A stretch of 6,649 bases of DNA. It comes from Desulfobacterales bacterium. Lineage in GTDB: Bacteria; Desulfobacterota; Desulfobacteria; Desulfobacterales; C00003106. The stretch's first letter is position 1; each line of letters begins with the position of its first letter. The notes under the pieces were generated by a model. That model was not told where the DNA came from. It was given only the letters and a program-made list of their open reading frames with translations, and searched no databases. Both the position numbers and the translations under genes were made by a program. The stretch is taken from positions 1 through 6,649 of the forward strand of contig JAUVFC010000098.1 of assembly GCA_030594505.1 (NCBI GenBank), in the 5' to 3' direction. Below, piece by piece: positions 5,338-6,649 of the stretch.

Positions 5338-6267
5338 ATGAGGTATAATCCACCCAATGATTTTAATACCCATTTGAGAAAGAGATTTGGTTGCAGGGTT
5401 CAAAAAATCTCAATTGATGCGGGACTTACCTGCCCGAATAGAGACGGAACCAAGTCTTATAGGGGCTGTATATTTTGTGGGGCAAAGGGCTCAGGTACAG
5501 GCGCTGCAAGACGCAACATCTCCATCAGGCAACAGATATCTCAAGGGAAGGCTTTTGCCGTCAAACGGTACAAGGCCAAAAAATTTTTGGCATATTTTCA
5601 ATCGTTTTCCAATACTTATGCTTCGTGTAGCACACTTCGCCGACTCTATGATGAAGCATTGTCAGATCCGGACATAGTAGGACTTTGCATAGGTACCAGA
5701 CCGGATTGTATTGATGAGGAGAAATTGGATATGATCGCCTCTTATACATCCGATTATTTGATCTGGCTGGAGTATGGTTTGCAATCAATACATAATAGAA
5801 CCCTCGAGAAGATTAACAGAGGGCACACATTTGAAGACTTTGTTCGCGCGGTTCACTTAACCCAAGGCAGAGGGATATATATCTGTGCCCATGTTATTCT
5901 TGGTCTCCCCGGCGAATCCCCAAAAGACATTCTTGAGACTGCTAACGCCCTGAGGGATATGAAGATAGACGGGATAAAGATACACGGTTTGTATATCCTT
6001 GAGAGAACTCCTATAGCTGCTTTATATCGACAGGGAGCTTACAACTGTCTTTCACAACAGGAATACATTGAATTGGTTGTGGACTTTCTTTCCCTCCTTC
6101 CGCCGGATATTATCATACACCGTTTAACGGGAGATCCGGATCGATCATTATTGGTAGCGCCCCTTTGGACATTGCAGAAACAGGAAACGCTCAACCGTAT
6201 CTATCGCGCGCTTAAAAGACGTCTTCACCAAGATTTATCACGCATAACGCTTGACAAACCATTATAG
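5338..6267 (+). CDS. yhcC: YhcC-family radical SAM protein (TIGR01212 type)
   Basis: A 309-residue cytoplasmic iron-sulfur protein matching E. coli YhcC in length and motifs. The N-terminal RRFG-like segment (LRKRFGCRVQK), SIDAGLTCPNRDG (25-37) and RGCIFCG (42-48) give the [4Fe-4S] ligands Cys32, Cys44 and Cys47 with C-x11-C-x2-C spacing, wider than the common CX3CX2C and like Elp3-related proteins. Further family segments are KKFLAYFQSFSNTYA (81-95), VGLCIGTRPDC (114-124), WLEYGLQS (143-150), INRGH (159-163), VILGLPGES (186-194) and the C-terminal IIIHRLTGD (258-266). The cluster should cleave S-adenosylmethionine to a radical; the substrate is not established. ATG 5338 is the only usable start after an in-frame TAA at 5251-5253, despite lacking a Shine-Dalgarno. 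grpE follows after 74 bases. Confidence 0.92.
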   Translation: MRYNPPNDFNTHLRKRFGCRVQKISIDAGLTCPNRDGTKSYRGCIFCGAKGSGTGAARRNISIRQQISQGKAFAVKRYKAKKFLAYFQSFSNTYASCSTLRRLYDEALSDPDIVGLCIGTRPDCIDEEKLDMIASYTSDYLIWLEYGLQSIHNRTLEKINRGHTFEDFVRAVHLTQGRGIYICAHVILGLPGESPKDILETANALRDMKIDGIKIHGLYILERTPIAALYRQGAYNCLSQQEYIELVVDFLSLLPPDIIIHRLTGDPDRSLLVAPLWTLQKQETLNRIYRALKRRLHQDLSRITLDKPL

Positions 6268-6278
6268 TGTCTTATTTT
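6251..6278 (+). promoter_or_regulatory. Promoter candidate for grpE inside the end of the radical SAM gene
   Basis: A perfect TTGACA (6251-6256) is followed after 16 bases by TATTTT (6273-6278). It overlaps the last codons and stop of the upstream gene and would give a leader of about 57 bases before the grpE GTG. No CIRCE operator is seen nearby. Confidence 0.4.
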
Positions 6279-6341
6279 GTTTTTTAATTACATGCCATAA
6301 TTTTCCGGATTGTCGGGGTTAAAGGCAACAAGGAGGCTGAG

Positions 6342-6649
6342 GTGAGCGATAACAAAGATGCGATAGAGGCGGAAAAGCCTGTAGATAAAGGGCCGCAAGA
6401 GGATATTACGCTTGAAGATACCGAAGATGCGGGGAGGAAAGATACGAGAAAGAGGCGCCAAACGGAAACATTGAAAGAGATAAAAAAGAGACTCAAAAAA
6501 AAGGAAGCGGAAGCAAAAGAACATTATAACAGATTATTGAGGATTTCCGCTGAATTTGAAAATTTTAAAAAAAGATCGGAACGGGGGATGGCGGATTTTA
6601 GAAAATTTGCCGGCGAAGCGGTGTTCAGGGAGATTTTGCCCATAGTTGA
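6342..6649 (+). CDS. grpE: GrpE nucleotide exchange factor, 5' part (cut by window end)
   Basis: GrpE releases ADP from the chaperone DnaK as a dimer with a long N-terminal coiled coil. The first 102 codons are present. Residues about 1-40 are an acidic, disordered extension; about 41-65 are a charged helix (LKEIKKRLKKKEAEAKEHYNRLLR); then comes the diagnostic segment RISAEFENFKKR, followed by MADFRKFAGEAVFREILPIV. The beta-wing domain that contacts DnaK lies beyond the window. The start is GTG at 6342, with AAGGAG (6330-6335) six bases upstream; an in-frame extension upstream has no good start codon. hrcA, which often precedes grpE, is replaced here by the radical SAM gene. dnaK is likely downstream but is not visible. 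Confidence 0.92.
   Translation, partial: MSDNKDAIEAEKPVDKGPQEDITLEDTEDAGRKDTRKRRQTETLKEIKKRLKKKEAEAKEHYNRLLRISAEFENFKKRSERGMADFRKFAGEAVFREILPIV

Noticed and set aside
6284..6524. Two minus-strand frames opposite grpE
   Set aside because: They are Phe/Ser-rich antisense shadows of the charged GrpE N-terminus, which has a good ribosome binding site and family motifs.
1..6649. CRISPR array, tRNA, rRNA or phage attachment site
   Set aside because: No regularly spaced repeats, no tRNA-like cloverleaf and no rRNA-like stretch were seen by eye on either strand.

Overview
The window reads as chromosomal DNA of moderate GC content, dense in genes. It probably comes from a Desulfobacterota (formerly delta-proteobacterial) sulfate reducer or a close relative. 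That assignment is an inference from protein style (AroK/AroC, a HEAT-REC fusion, a YhcC-type radical SAM protein, GrpE) and from an ACCACGAAGGACACGAAG-type dispersed inverted repeat; no 16S or other decisive marker is present.

Layout. (1) Bases 1-2205, plus strand: the 3' end of an unidentified gene, then aroK (shikimate kinase, TTG start), aroC (chorismate synthase, GTG start) and a half-size UPF0016/GDT1-type membrane protein. The aroK-aroC gap is filled by a 71-bp inverted repeat. The first two known genes catalyse steps 5 and 7 of the shikimate pathway; the membrane protein is probably co-transcribed with aroC, since its Shine-Dalgarno overlaps the aroC stop codon. (2) Bases 2206-4024: an intergenic stretch, then a 530-residue protein made of about eight HEAT-like helical repeats followed by a complete CheY-like receiver domain. 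(3) Bases 4025-4535: a non-coding stretch holding a 216-bp non-autonomous mobile element (MITE) with perfect 16-bp terminal inverted repeats and a 5-bp target duplication, followed by an AT-rich segment with a good sigma70-like promoter overlapped by a 17-bp palindrome. (4) Bases 4536-4715: an uncharacterised 59-residue acidic protein with a perfect Shine-Dalgarno. (5) Bases 4810-5133, minus strand: a 107-residue coiled-coil protein of unknown function, convergent with the small gene. (6) Bases 5338-6649, plus strand: a YhcC-family radical SAM protein whose promoter geometry suggests a leaderless message, then the first 102 codons of grpE, cut by the window end.

The region is mostly housekeeping. 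The parts most worth a second look are the MITE, the small gene with its strong and apparently regulated expression signals, the HEAT-receiver fusion, a ten-G run inside aroK, and the possible leaderless start of the radical SAM gene. I did not see a clear new defence or mobile system.
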